Both the position numbers and the translations under genes were made by a program. Positions 54,698 through 64,000 of a stretch of 64,000 nt of DNA are shown piece by piece. The number at the start of each line of letters is the position of its first letter. Positions within the stretch are counted from its first letter, which is position 1. The DNA is taken from assembly GCF_001553645.1 (NCBI RefSeq), contig NZ_CP014231.1:1178001-1242000 (forward strand), read 5' to 3'. This stretch comes from Leptotrichia sp. oral taxon 847 (lineage in GTDB: Bacteria > Fusobacteriota > Fusobacteriia > Fusobacteriales > Leptotrichiaceae). The notes under the pieces are model-generated. The model had not been told where the DNA came from and did not search any database. It worked only from the letters and a program-made list of their open reading frames with translations.

Positions 54698-55993
54698 ATG
54701 AAAATAAAAAAAATCGTTATAATTCGAATGATATATATTATTATTCTATATTTAATTTACAATATATTGTTAAATCAATACGATTATATTACAAAGTATT
54801 TAACAAATTTTATCTTTTTAATTTTCATATTTATAAAATTTGTTTTTGGACAATTAGATTTTTATGCTGAAAGATTTAGATTAAAAAATATTTTTGTAAA
54901 TTTTTCAATTGATTCAATTTTTGCATTTATGCTTTTTATTTTTTTAAAAAAAGTAGAAATATTTTATGTTTTCAGTGCCGTTTTTTTCTTTCAAATAGTA
55001 TTTCGGAAAATAATATCTTCGATTTACATGAAAAAGAAAAATGTCCTGATTTTTGGCTCAAACCATATTGAAAACAATATTCAAGAAGATATTATAGCTA
55101 GCTTAGATTATAACTACATAGGCTATATTTCCAACAACAAAAGTCGTGCAACAAAATATTTAGTCGGAAATTATGCTGAAATGGAAAAGATAATAAAAGA
55201 AAAAAAAATTGATCTTCTTGTAATTGTGAAAGATATAAGAAGTCCTGATTTTAAAAAATATTTAAAGCGCCTTTTTGATTTAAAAATAAATGGATTAAAA
55301 GTTTTGAGCTATGAGATATTCAACGAAGAAATTCAAAAGAAAATAGATGCAAACACCATTGATGAAGAATGGCTTCTTCAGTCCAATGGCTTTGATATTT
55401 TAAACGATGGAATGGAAAAAAATATGAAGCGAGGAGTAGATCTGGTCATATCTTTGACACTGATGGTTCTACTTGCACCAGTGGCACTAATTGTAGCAAT
55501 TTTAATAAAGTTGGAGTCAAAGGGACCCGTAATTTTCAAGCAGGTGAGAATTGGAGAAAACATGGTTCCATTTAAAGTGTACAAATTTAGAAGTATGAAA
55601 ATACACGATCCAAAAAAATACTCAAAATACACACAAGACAACGACAAAAGAGTGACAAAAGTGGGGAAGTTTATTAGAAAGACTCGAATAGATGAGCTGC
55701 CTCAACTTTTTTGTATTCTAAAAGGAACAATGAGTTTTGTGGGACCAAGACCCGAATGGGACATTCTAGCCAAGGAATATGAAAAAAAAATACCATACTA
55801 CAATTTAAGACATATGATAAAACCTGGATTAACAGGATGGGCACAAGTGATGTATCCATACGGCGAAAACATTGAAGATACAAAAAGAAAGTTAGAATAT
55901 GATTTATACTATTTAAAACATCAAGATTTAATTTTAGATGTTTTGATAATTTTTAAAACAATTAAAGTGATATTATTTGGAAAAGGTAAATAA
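54698..55993 (+). CDS. Polyprenyl glycosylphosphotransferase (initiating sugar transferase)
   Basis: 431 residues. Four or five N-terminal spans and a nucleotide-binding-like middle (KKNVLIFGSNHIENNIQ) precede the C-terminal bacterial sugar transferase domain: KRGVDLVISLTLMVLLAPVALIVAI, FKVYKFRSM, RKTRIDELPQLFCILKGTMSFVGPRPE and MIKPGLTGWAQV. The enzyme loads the first sugar phosphate onto undecaprenyl phosphate at the inner membrane. The WbaP/CpsE family uses glucose- or galactose-phosphate; other sugars are possible. It opens the polysaccharide operon. Confidence 0.92.
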   Translation: MKIKKIVIIRMIYIIILYLIYNILLNQYDYITKYLTNFIFLIFIFIKFVFGQLDFYAERFRLKNIFVNFSIDSIFAFMLFIFLKKVEIFYVFSAVFFFQIVFRKIISSIYMKKKNVLIFGSNHIENNIQEDIIASLDYNYIGYISNNKSRATKYLVGNYAEMEKIIKEKKIDLLVIVKDIRSPDFKKYLKRLFDLKINGLKVLSYEIFNEEIQKKIDANTIDEEWLLQSNGFDILNDGMEKNMKRGVDLVISLTLMVLLAPVALIVAILIKLESKGPVIFKQVRIGENMVPFKVYKFRSMKIHDPKKYSKYTQDNDKRVTKVGKFIRKTRIDELPQLFCILKGTMSFVGPRPEWDILAKEYEKKIPYYNLRHMIKPGLTGWAQVMYPYGENIEDTKRKLEYDLYYLKHQDLILDVLIIFKTIKVILFGKGK

Positions 55994-56007
55994 AATTGGA
56001 GGATTTT

Positions 56008-56871
56008 ATGAAGGGAATTATTCTTGCGGGAGGAAGTGGTACAAGACTTTACCCAGTTACAAAGTCGATTTCAAAGCAGATATTACCTATATATGATAAA
56101 CCAATGATTTATTATCCTTTATCTGTTCTTATGCTAGCAAATATCAGAGAAATATTAATAATTTCTACAAAAAGAGATTTGCCATTATTTAAGGAACTTT
56201 TAGGAGATGGAAGTGATTTGGGAATAAATCTTGAATATAAAGTTCAAGAAAAGCCAAATGGGCTTGCAGAGGCTTTTATAGTTGGCGAAAAGTTTATAAA
56301 AAATGACAATGTTTGTCTTATTCTAGGAGACAACATATTTTATGGCAGCGGTTTTTCAGGACTACTAGAAGAAGTTACATCTTTAAAAAAAGGAGCGGTA
56401 ATATTTGGCTATCCAGTAAAAGATCCAAGAGCTTACGGAGTTGTAGAATTTGATAAAAATGGAAAAGCAATTTCGTTGGAAGAAAAGCCTGAAAATCCAA
56501 AATCAAATTACGCAATACCTGGGTTGTACTTTTATGACAATACAGTCATAAGTAAAGCTAAAACTCTAAAGCCATCAAATAGAGGAGAATTAGAGATTAC
56601 CGCTATAAATAAAAAATATTTAAAAGAAAGTAAATTGAATGTTAAAAAATTTGGAAGAGGAATAGCGTGGTTAGACACAGGAACTCCTGAAGGATTATTA
56701 GAAGCCTCAAATTTTGTAGAAGTAATACAAAAAAGACAAGGATTTTATATCGCTTGTTTGGAGGAAATCGCTTATCAAAAAAATTGGATATCAAAAGAAC
56801 AGTTATTGCATAAAATAAACGAATTAAAGAATTGTGATTACAAAGTTTATTTAAAAAATTTATTAAACTAA
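56008..56871 (+). CDS. rfbA: Glucose-1-phosphate thymidylyltransferase RmlA
   Basis: 287 residues. MKGIILAGGSGTRLYPVTKSISKQILPIYDKPMIYYPLSVLML is the diagnostic RmlA N-terminus. ILGDNIFYGSGF, SLEEKPENPKSNYAIPGLYFYD and RGIAWLDTGTPEGLLEASNFV are the other blocks. It makes dTDP-glucose, the precursor of dTDP-L-rhamnose and related sugars. rmlB, C and D are not next to it and must be elsewhere if rhamnose is made. GGAGG at 55998-56002 sets ATG 56008. Twelve codons of in-frame sequence upstream from a TTG are not likely coding. Confidence 0.95.
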   Translation: MKGIILAGGSGTRLYPVTKSISKQILPIYDKPMIYYPLSVLMLANIREILIISTKRDLPLFKELLGDGSDLGINLEYKVQEKPNGLAEAFIVGEKFIKNDNVCLILGDNIFYGSGFSGLLEEVTSLKKGAVIFGYPVKDPRAYGVVEFDKNGKAISLEEKPENPKSNYAIPGLYFYDNTVISKAKTLKPSNRGELEITAINKKYLKESKLNVKKFGRGIAWLDTGTPEGLLEASNFVEVIQKRQGFYIACLEEIAYQKNWISKEQLLHKINELKNCDYKVYLKNLLN

Positions 56872-56907
56872 TTTTTTTAAATAAATTTTATTGAAAAAGG
56901 AGGAAAA

Positions 56908-57978
56908 ATGATATCAGTAGTAATTATGGCTGGAGGAAAAGGTGAGAGGTTTTGGCCAAAAAGTCGAGTGAGTATGCCAAAACAATTTTTATCTTTGACA
57001 TCAGATGGAAAGTCTATGATTCAACATACTGTAGAAAGATTGAAGGAACTAGTTGAAATAGAAAACGTGTATATTGTTACAAATGAACTTTATGTAGACT
57101 TGGTAAAGGAACATGTATCAAATATTCCAAATGAAAATATAATTGTAGAGCCAATAGCTAAAAATACAGCTCCATGTATTGCTTTAGCGGCAGAATATAT
57201 AGCAAAAAAAGATAAAAATGCTAAAATGATAGTGTTACCTTCAGATCATTTAATCAAATTCAATGAAATTTTTATTGATACTTTAAAAACAGCTTTGGAT
57301 GTAGTTGAGAAAGGTGAAAATCTTGTAACAATAGGAATTACCCCAAATTATCCTGAAACAGGGTATGGATATATAAATTTTAAAAAAGCTCAAAATCTTG
57401 AACATAATGTCTACGAAGTTTTAAAATTTGAAGAAAAACCAGATTTAGAAAAAGCAAAGGAATACTTAACAAGTGGTCAATATCTTTGGAACAGTGGAAT
57501 GTTCGTTTGGAAAGTTTCAACAATTTTAGAAAATTTCAAAAAATTTTTGCCTGAAATCTATAAAAGTATAAAAAGAATTGGCGAAACTATTGGAACCCCA
57601 AATTATGATAAAGTTTTGAAGCAAGAATTTTTAAGCATTCCTTCAGAATCAATAGATTATGGAATTATGGAAAAAGCTGAAAATATTTATGTAATACCTG
57701 GAAATTTTGGTTGGGATGATGTTGGAAGCTGGTTATCATTAGAAAGAATAAATAAAACAAATCAAGATGGAAATGTAATAAATGGAAATGTAATTAGCAT
57801 TAAAACTAAAAATTCAATAATTCAGGGAACTGAAAAATTAATTGCGACAATTGGATTGGAAGATATAATAATAGTTGATACAAAAGATGCAATACTAATT
57901 TGTAACAAAGATAATACTCAAGAAGTAAAAGCGGTAATAAATAATTTAAAAATATGCAACAGGACAGAGTATTTATAA
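56908..57978 (+). CDS. manC: Mannose-1-phosphate guanylyltransferase
   Basis: 356 residues. VVIMAGGKGERFWPKSRVSMPKQFLSL is the GMP motif. EPIAKNTAPCIALAA, VLPSDHLI, FEEKPD, YLWNSGMFVW and WDDVGSW are all expected in ManC. The C-terminal phosphomannose isomerase domain of bifunctional enzymes is absent. It makes GDP-mannose from mannose-1-phosphate and GTP. gmd and rmd follow in order, so GDP-mannose is channelled to GDP-D-rhamnose. AAGGAGGAAAA precedes the ATG. Confidence 0.95.
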   Translation: MISVVIMAGGKGERFWPKSRVSMPKQFLSLTSDGKSMIQHTVERLKELVEIENVYIVTNELYVDLVKEHVSNIPNENIIVEPIAKNTAPCIALAAEYIAKKDKNAKMIVLPSDHLIKFNEIFIDTLKTALDVVEKGENLVTIGITPNYPETGYGYINFKKAQNLEHNVYEVLKFEEKPDLEKAKEYLTSGQYLWNSGMFVWKVSTILENFKKFLPEIYKSIKRIGETIGTPNYDKVLKQEFLSIPSESIDYGIMEKAENIYVIPGNFGWDDVGSWLSLERINKTNQDGNVINGNVISIKTKNSIIQGTEKLIATIGLEDIIIVDTKDAILICNKDNTQEVKAVINNLKICNRTEYL

Positions 57979-57996
57979 AAATAAATAAAACTTTAG

Positions 57997-59043
<1,047 letters not shown>

Positions 59044-59058
59044 TTTTAAGGAGAATAA

Positions 59059-60003
59059 ATGAAAGCATTAATAACAGGTGTTGATGGCTTTGTAGGTAAG
59101 TATTTATCTGAATATCTTTTGAAACAAAAGTATGAAGTGTATGGTACAACTATTTCAGAAAAATATAAAAATGAAAAAATAAAAATTTATAAAATGAACT
59201 TATTGGATGAAAAAGAAGTAAATAAAGTAATTAAGATGATAAAACCAGATAAAATATTTCATTTGGCAGGACAAAGTGCAGTTGGACTTTCGTGGGAAAA
59301 ACCTGTTTTAACTGTAAATATAAATGTAAATGGAACATTAAATTTACTTGAAGCAGTAAGAAATTACAGCAAAGATTCAAAAATATTAATAGTTGGTTCA
59401 AGTGATCAATATGGACCAATAAAGCCAGAAGAGTGCCCAATTAAGGAAAGTAAAATTCAAAATCCTCAAAGTCCATATGGTGTAAGTAAAAAGGCACAGG
59501 AAGAAATGTGCAAACTTTATGTAAATGCCTATCATACGAATATAATAATGGTTAGAGCTTTTAATCATATCGGAGCAGGACAAAGTACAAATTTTGTTGT
59601 GGCGGATTTTGCAAGTAAAATAGCTCAAATTGAAAAGGGAAGTGAACCTGTGCTAAAAGTGGGAAATTTAGAGACTTTCAGGGATTTTACAGATGTCAGA
59701 GATATAGTTAGGGGCTATAGTTTACTTTTAGAAAAAGGGAAAATTGGAGAAATTTATAATATAGGTTCAGGAAAAGAAGTTAAAGTAAGTGAAATTTTAA
59801 AAAAATTGATAAGTATGTCAAAAAAAGAAATAAAAATAGAAATTGATCCTAATAAATTTAGACCTGTAGATGTACCACTTGTAGTATGTGATAACAGTAA
59901 AATAAAAAAAGATACAGGATGGGAAACAGAGTTCCTTATTGACGATACGTTAGAAGAAGTATTGGAATATTGGAGAAGTGTTATTATAGAAAGGAGAGAA
60001 TAA
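59059..60003 (+). CDS. rmd: GDP-6-deoxy-D-mannose reductase
   Basis: 314 residues. Short-chain dehydrogenase fold: ALITGVDGFVGKYLSEYLLKQKYEVYG, FHLAGQSAVGLSWEKP and NPQSPYGVSKKAQEEMC (YxxxK). Close in style to RMD, which reduces the 4-keto intermediate to GDP-D-rhamnose, as in the Pseudomonas A-band pathway. Its partner Gmd is 15 bases upstream. An alternative product such as GDP-6-deoxy-D-talose would need a different reductase, so D-rhamnose is the best call. AAGGAG precedes the ATG. Confidence 0.88.
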   Translation: MKALITGVDGFVGKYLSEYLLKQKYEVYGTTISEKYKNEKIKIYKMNLLDEKEVNKVIKMIKPDKIFHLAGQSAVGLSWEKPVLTVNINVNGTLNLLEAVRNYSKDSKILIVGSSDQYGPIKPEECPIKESKIQNPQSPYGVSKKAQEEMCKLYVNAYHTNIIMVRAFNHIGAGQSTNFVVADFASKIAQIEKGSEPVLKVGNLETFRDFTDVRDIVRGYSLLLEKGKIGEIYNIGSGKEVKVSEILKKLISMSKKEIKIEIDPNKFRPVDVPLVVCDNSKIKKDTGWETEFLIDDTLEEVLEYWRSVIIERRE

Positions 60004-60025
60004 CAATAGGAGTTATTCAGTTGTT

Positions 60026-60805
60026 ATGTTTGAAAGAATAAAAGAAATTTTAAAATTTAAAGAAATGATAAAAAGTTTCACAATAAGAGAATTAAGAACC
60101 AGATATAAAGGTTCTTTTTTGGGTTTTCTTTGGACTTTTGTTAATCCTTTAATGCAATTAATAGTATATTCATTTATGTTTCCTTTTATATTGAAAGTAA
60201 GTGAAAAAAATTATACAATGTTTTTATTTGTAGCATTAGTTCCTTGGACTTTTTTTACAACTTCACTTCAAGGGTCATGTAATTTAATAGTAGGTAATAG
60301 TAGTTTAGTTACAAAAGTTTATTTTCCAAGAGAAATATTACCATTAACTTATACTTTAAGTGGTCTGTGTAATACATTTTTTAGCTATATAATAGTTTTT
60401 CTAATGTTATTGATATTTAAAGTTCCTTTAACCGTGAACTTATTTTGGCTTCCATTAATATTAATAGGTCAAACAGTTTTAAATTTGGGACTGTCTTTAA
60501 TGGCTGCTAGTATAAATGTTTTTTTTAGAGATTTTGAATATTTAGTTAATGTAGGAATTTTAGCATTATATTTTACAACACCTGTTATGTATAGTATAGA
60601 TATATTGCCTCAAAATTTACAGAAGGCATTAATGTTTTTTAATCCAATGGTGGGCTATACAATTTTATATCGTGATGTAATGTATTATGGTAAATCTTTA
60701 AATACAAGTATAGCTATCCACGTTATTTTATATTCTATTATTGTTTTTATATTAGGATATTTGATATTTCAAAAATTACAAAAAAGATTTTCAGAAATAT
60801 TATAG
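60026..60805 (+). CDS. wzm: Polysaccharide ABC exporter permease (Wzm-like)
   Basis: 259 residues with about six spans. The cytoplasmic front FTIRELRTRYKGSFLGFLWTFVNPLMQL is a strong ABC-2/Wzm/TagG block. SLVTKVYFPREILPLTYTLSGL and FFRDFEYLVNVGILALYFTTPVMYSIDILP are further family motifs. With the ATPase encoded next it exports completed undecaprenyl-linked glycan to the periplasm. AATAGGAGTTATTCA precedes the ATG. Teichoic-acid TagG is a relative, but the Gram-negative-type genes here support O-antigen export. Confidence 0.92.
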   Translation: MFERIKEILKFKEMIKSFTIRELRTRYKGSFLGFLWTFVNPLMQLIVYSFMFPFILKVSEKNYTMFLFVALVPWTFFTTSLQGSCNLIVGNSSLVTKVYFPREILPLTYTLSGLCNTFFSYIIVFLMLLIFKVPLTVNLFWLPLILIGQTVLNLGLSLMAASINVFFRDFEYLVNVGILALYFTTPVMYSIDILPQNLQKALMFFNPMVGYTILYRDVMYYGKSLNTSIAIHVILYSIIVFILGYLIFQKLQKRFSEIL

Positions 60806-60856
60806 CTTAGATTAAGTTTGTAGTATAAAATATTTCAGAAAGTAGAGGTAAATTAA

Positions 60857-62119
60857 TTGAAAGAAACGGTTATCGAAATAAAAAATGTAACAAAAAAATT
60901 TAGATTGTATTCTGATAGGCCTACATCTTTAAAAGAAACTGTTATAAAAAAAATGAAAATAAAGTATACGGAATTTTATGCATTAAGAGATATATCTTTT
61001 GATGTAAAAAAAGGGAGTACTTTAGGATTAATCGGAACAAATGGAAGCGGAAAAAGTACATTGTTGAAAATAATAAATAGAACAATGTTTCCAGATAAAG
61101 GAAAAATAAAAATTAGGGGAAAAGTAGCTAGTTTAATAGAATTGGGTGCAGGGTTTCATCCTGAATTATCAGGAAGAGAAAACATATATAATAATGCCAC
61201 AATATTTGGGTTTTCGAAAGAAGAAATTGATAAAAGAATGCCAGAAATTATAGCTTTTTCTGAATTAGGAGAATTTATAGATAATGCTTTAAGAACTTAT
61301 TCTTCTGGGATGTATGCAAGGTTAGCATTTTCAGTGGCAATTCATGTTGATGCTGATATATTATTGGTTGATGAAATATTAGGAGTTGGAGATATAAATT
61401 TTCAAGCAAAATGTGCGAATAAAATATATGAAATGAAAAATAAAGGGACAACTATAATTTTGGTAACACATGATATGTCAACTATAGATAGACTTTGTGA
61501 TTATGCTGTCTGGTTGGATAAAGGAGTAAAAGTAGCGGAAGGAAACCCAAAAACTATAGAAAATGCTTATTTAAAGTTTATGGCAGAAAAACAAGATCAA
61601 AATAATATAAAAAAGCTTACAGATGCAGAAAAAAACAAAAAAAAGATAACTTATTTAGGTGAAAATAGTGGTAATGGAGATATAATTTTTACTAACTATA
61701 AATTATTGGATGAAAAAAATGTAGATAGACGATCATTTTATATTGGTCAGAAAATAAGTTTGAAACTTGAATATTATTCAAATATAGCGCCAGAAAAAAT
61801 AGAAGTAAACATTGGATTTGAAATATTAACTAAAGATGGAAGGCTGATATATTCGTCAAATATGAAACAAGATAATTATAATATGGAGAAATTGAGATTT
61901 AAATCAAAAGGGATAATAGAATTAATATTTGATGATTTAAAATTATTACCAGGAGATTATAAAATAGGAATAAATTTAACAAATATAAACAGTACTGTTT
62001 GTTATGATTGTTATAAAGAAATAACAGAGTTTAAAATATATGGAGTTTCAAAAGGGGCAGGAATTGTTGATATTTCTCATAGCTATAAAATTGATGGAGA
62101 AAATATAAATAAATTTTAG
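60857..62119 (+). CDS. wzt: Polysaccharide ABC exporter ATPase with C-terminal binding domain (Wzt-like)
   Basis: 420 residues. Walker A LIGTNGSGKSTLLK, the signature region YSSGMYARLAFSVAIHVDADILLVDE (the YSSGM form typical of Wzt/TagH) and an H-loop in LVTHD. Residues about 240-420 form a beta-rich extension (GIIELIFDDLKLLPGDYKIGINL), like the Wzt C-terminal carbohydrate-binding domain that recognises a terminal cap on the glycan before export. Translation starts at TTG (60857), with GAGG at 60845-60848 eight bases upstream; no ATG is suitable. Cap chemistry is unknown. Confidence 0.92.
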   Translation: MKETVIEIKNVTKKFRLYSDRPTSLKETVIKKMKIKYTEFYALRDISFDVKKGSTLGLIGTNGSGKSTLLKIINRTMFPDKGKIKIRGKVASLIELGAGFHPELSGRENIYNNATIFGFSKEEIDKRMPEIIAFSELGEFIDNALRTYSSGMYARLAFSVAIHVDADILLVDEILGVGDINFQAKCANKIYEMKNKGTTIILVTHDMSTIDRLCDYAVWLDKGVKVAEGNPKTIENAYLKFMAEKQDQNNIKKLTDAEKNKKKITYLGENSGNGDIIFTNYKLLDEKNVDRRSFYIGQKISLKLEYYSNIAPEKIEVNIGFEILTKDGRLIYSSNMKQDNYNMEKLRFKSKGIIELIFDDLKLLPGDYKIGINLTNINSTVCYDCYKEITEFKIYGVSKGAGIVDISHSYKIDGENINKF

Positions 62120-62144
62120 ATAAATTAAATTTTAGGAGGAATTT

Positions 62145-62789
62145 ATGATAATATTAGCTCATAGAGGATATTGGAAAAAATTATCCGAAAGAAACACAGA
62201 AGAAGCCTTAAAAAAAGCATTTTCAAAAGGTTATGGAATCGAATCAGATATTCGTGATTACGATGGGAAATTAGTTATATCTCATGATCCAGCAAACAAA
62301 AATTGCATGGCTGCAGAGGAACTTTTTAAAGAACTTACAAAATACGATAATAAACTTTGTTTTGCCATAAATATAAAAGCGGACGGATTAGGAGAAGAAT
62401 TGTCAAAACTTTTGAAGGAAAATAATATAACAAATTATTTTTGTTTTGATATGTCTGTACCACAAATGATATATTATTGTGAGAATAATTTTAATGTCTT
62501 TGCTAGACAAAGTGAATATGAATCTGAGCCTTTATTATTGTATAAAGAGTCTCAGGGTGTCTGGATAGATGCTTTTTATGACGACAGCTGGATAACAGAA
62601 GAATTGATTTCAAAACATATAAAAAATGGTAAAAAAATATGTTTAGTATCTCCAGAACTGCATTCACAATCACATTTAGATTTTTGGAAAAAATTAAAAA
62701 ATTTCAATTTAGATTATTCAAAAATTATGTTGTGTACAGATGTACCTGATGAAGCAAATGAATTCTTTAATAAGGAGATGACTAAATAA
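62145..62789 (+). CDS. Glycerophosphodiester phosphodiesterase-like protein
   Basis: 214 residues. The GDPD-type start is IILAHRGYWKKLSERNTEEALKKAFSKGYGIESDIRDYDGKLVISHDP, with catalytic His-Arg, the Glu-x-Asp pair (ESDIRDYDG) and a His-Asp site. A TIM-barrel core is short for the family (usually about 240-300). It probably hydrolyses a phosphodiester on or for the surface glycan, for example glycerol phosphate, but this is inference. AGGAGGAATTT precedes the ATG. It ends by overlapping the next gene's start by one base. Confidence 0.78.
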   Translation: MIILAHRGYWKKLSERNTEEALKKAFSKGYGIESDIRDYDGKLVISHDPANKNCMAAEELFKELTKYDNKLCFAINIKADGLGEELSKLLKENNITNYFCFDMSVPQMIYYCENNFNVFARQSEYESEPLLLYKESQGVWIDAFYDDSWITEELISKHIKNGKKICLVSPELHSQSHLDFWKKLKNFNLDYSKIMLCTDVPDEANEFFNKEMTK

Positions 62790-63418
62790 TGATAAAAGCT
62801 ATTATTTTTGATATGGATGGGGTTCTTATAGAAGCAAAAGATTGGCATTATGAAGCTTTAAATAAGGCTTTATCTCTTTTCGGATATGAAATAAGTAGGT
62901 ATGATCATTTAGTTACTTACGATGGTTTACCAACATCAAAGAAACTTGAAATGCTGAGTATGGAAAGAGGATTGCCAAGAAAATTACATAAATTTATAAA
63001 TGAATTAAAACAACAATATACTGTAGATAAAATTTTTACAGATTGTTTTCCTATGTTTCATCATGAATATGCTTTGGCAAAACTAAAAAGTGAAGGATAT
63101 AAATTAGCTGTTGGATCTAATTCGATAAGAAATACAATAGATTTGATGATGCAAAAAAGTAATTTAAAAGAATATTTGGATTTCTTTTTGAGCAATCAAG
63201 ATGTTAAGAAAGGAAAACCAGATCCTGAAATTTATAATAAAGCAATAGAAAGATTAGGATTAAGTCCAAAAGAATGTATGATTGTAGAAGATAATTTTAA
63301 TGGAATTGCTGCGGCAAAAGCATCAGGAGCTCATGTGATGGAAGTTGAAACAGTTTATGATGTAAATTATGAAAATATAAAAGCACATATAAAAAAAGCG
63401 GAAGAGGGGGTAATATAA
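62789..63418 (+). CDS. HAD-superfamily phosphatase / phosphomutase-like
   Basis: 209 residues. Motif I IIFDMDGVLIEAKDWHYEALNKAL, motif II in LAVGSNS, motif III KKGKPDPEIY and motif IV MIVEDNFNGIAAAKASGAHVM, with a helical cap. This is the beta-phosphoglucomutase/Gph-like HAD subfamily. Substrate unclear. Placed between GDPD and nucleotidyltransferase genes, it may dephosphorylate an intermediate of an activated glycan modification. It is translated with its neighbours (one-base overlap upstream, directly abutting downstream). Confidence 0.8.
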   Translation: MIKAIIFDMDGVLIEAKDWHYEALNKALSLFGYEISRYDHLVTYDGLPTSKKLEMLSMERGLPRKLHKFINELKQQYTVDKIFTDCFPMFHHEYALAKLKSEGYKLAVGSNSIRNTIDLMMQKSNLKEYLDFFLSNQDVKKGKPDPEIYNKAIERLGLSPKECMIVEDNFNGIAAAKASGAHVMEVETVYDVNYENIKAHIKKAEEGVI

Positions 63419-64000
63419 ATGAAAATAATAGTTCCTATGGGTGGAGATAACGAAAGTATTACAACACAATATATGCGTTCATTATATGAAATAGAAAAGA
63501 AAACAGTATTACAACATGTTTATGAACATCTATCCAAAATAGACAATGCGGAGTTTATATTTATTGTAAAAAGAGAAGATGTTTCAAAATATCATATAGA
63601 TGATATGATAAAATTATTAGTACCGAATGTTAGAGTAATTATAGCGGAAAGAGATACAAAAGGCTCAATTTGTACTTGTTTATTAGCTATTGATAGTCTT
63701 GATGATGAAGAATCTCTAATTATAGTTGGTGCTGATCAAGTGTTAAACATTAACTTGAATGAAGTTGTAAATAATTTTATTAAAAATGATTACGATGCCG
63801 GAACAATTATTTTTGAAGATATTCACCCAAAATGGTCTTATGTAAAATTAGATGAAAGTGGACTTGTCATACAGGCTGCAGAAAAAAGACCGATAAGTAA
63901 AAATGCAACTACAGGATTTTATTATTATAAAAAAGCAAAAGATTTTCTTGATTCAGCGACATTGATGATAAAAAAAGGAGCAAGTGTAAATGGGGTTTAT
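63419..64000 (+). CDS. Nucleotidyltransferase-like protein, 3' end outside window
   Basis: 194 codons are visible and the frame continues past the edge. KIIVPMGGDNESITTQYMRSLYEIEKKTVLQHVYEHL is a variant of the sugar-nucleotidyltransferase start: PMGG in place of the usual GGxGTRL. Later LIIVGADQVLNINL replaces the conserved GDxx motif, and AEKRPISKNATTGFYYYKKAKDFL is a typical EKP-like block. Probably it activates a small phosphate compound for the glycan. The start abuts the HAD stop directly. Substrate and full length unknown. Confidence 0.65.
   Translation, partial: MKIIVPMGGDNESITTQYMRSLYEIEKKTVLQHVYEHLSKIDNAEFIFIVKREDVSKYHIDDMIKLLVPNVRVIIAERDTKGSICTCLLAIDSLDDEESLIIVGADQVLNINLNEVVNNFIKNDYDAGTIIFEDIHPKWSYVKLDESGLVIQAAEKRPISKNATTGFYYYKKAKDFLDSATLMIKKGASVNGVY

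Noticed and set aside
54532-54700. Cobalamin riboswitch upstream of the gmhB-hemL-cobT operon
   Set aside because: The leader is only about 50 bases and AT-rich; no B12-box-like motif was recognised. The same holds upstream of cbiK.

Overview
The window looks like the origin-proximal chromosome of a low-GC, fermentative, diderm bacterium of the Fusobacteriota, most likely Leptotrichia or a close relative. The taxonomic call is inference. It rests on very AT-rich DNA, on lipopolysaccharide genes (three heptosyltransferase-family enzymes, an O-antigen ligase-like protein, MsbA, GmhB) beside a Firmicute-like housekeeping core, and on a mannose-family PTS and AdhE. Nearly all genes are on the + strand, as expected for a leading strand running away from an origin at the left edge.

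Layout. 1-360 is a probable oriC: nine copies of TTTTCCACA or its complement next to an AT-only stretch. 550-2430 is a decaying accessory cassette of frameshifted remnants and small unknown genes. 2816-6543 is the conserved rpmH-rnpA-yidD-yidC-khpB-mnmE block, followed by gyrB and gyrA, a UspA-like protein and a YfcE-type phosphoesterase. 12845-18154 is a mannose-family PTS operon (IIA, IIB, IIC, IID and a small membrane protein). The last gene is interrupted by an IStron, a group I intron fused to a TnpB-encoding IS605-like element. 18738-30715 is a lipooligosaccharide assembly cluster ending in msbA. 30945-36517 holds a Gln-rich secreted protein, an RnfD-like membrane protein, mfd and a methyltransferase. 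36581-37995 (minus) holds a COG2426-type membrane protein and cobaltochelatase cbiK. 38284-49962 is alsT, adhE and an oligopeptide ABC system with two binding proteins. 50048-54531 (minus) is gmhB-hemL-cobT-cobC-cobK. 54630 to the right edge is a polysaccharide locus: initiating sugar transferase, rmlA, manC-gmd-rmd (GDP-D-rhamnose), a Wzm/Wzt ABC exporter, and a GDPD/HAD/nucleotidyltransferase trio cut by the window edge.

Main points for follow-up. (1) The IStron at 15965-17881 has readable P, Q, R and S group I core elements. Its P1 pairs the 5' exon end TTAAAT with an internal guide, P10 pairs with its right end, and a long inverted repeat brackets tnpB. Predicted splicing restores the reading frame of the host gene. 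(2) Two consecutive glycosyltransferase genes (25533-27088, 27104-27843) each break at an A7 tract and continue in the -1 frame at A AAA AAG or A AAA AAA. That suggests frameshifting, slippage or phase variation, or assembly error. (3) GyrA has Gly at the E. coli Asp87 position and GyrB has Asn at the Asp426 position, a possible basis for intrinsic quinolone resistance. (4) In the PTS operon a long hairpin separates a strong Shine-Dalgarno from the IIB start codon.

No rRNA, tRNA or CRISPR array was recognised, and dnaA and mnmG are not in the window.
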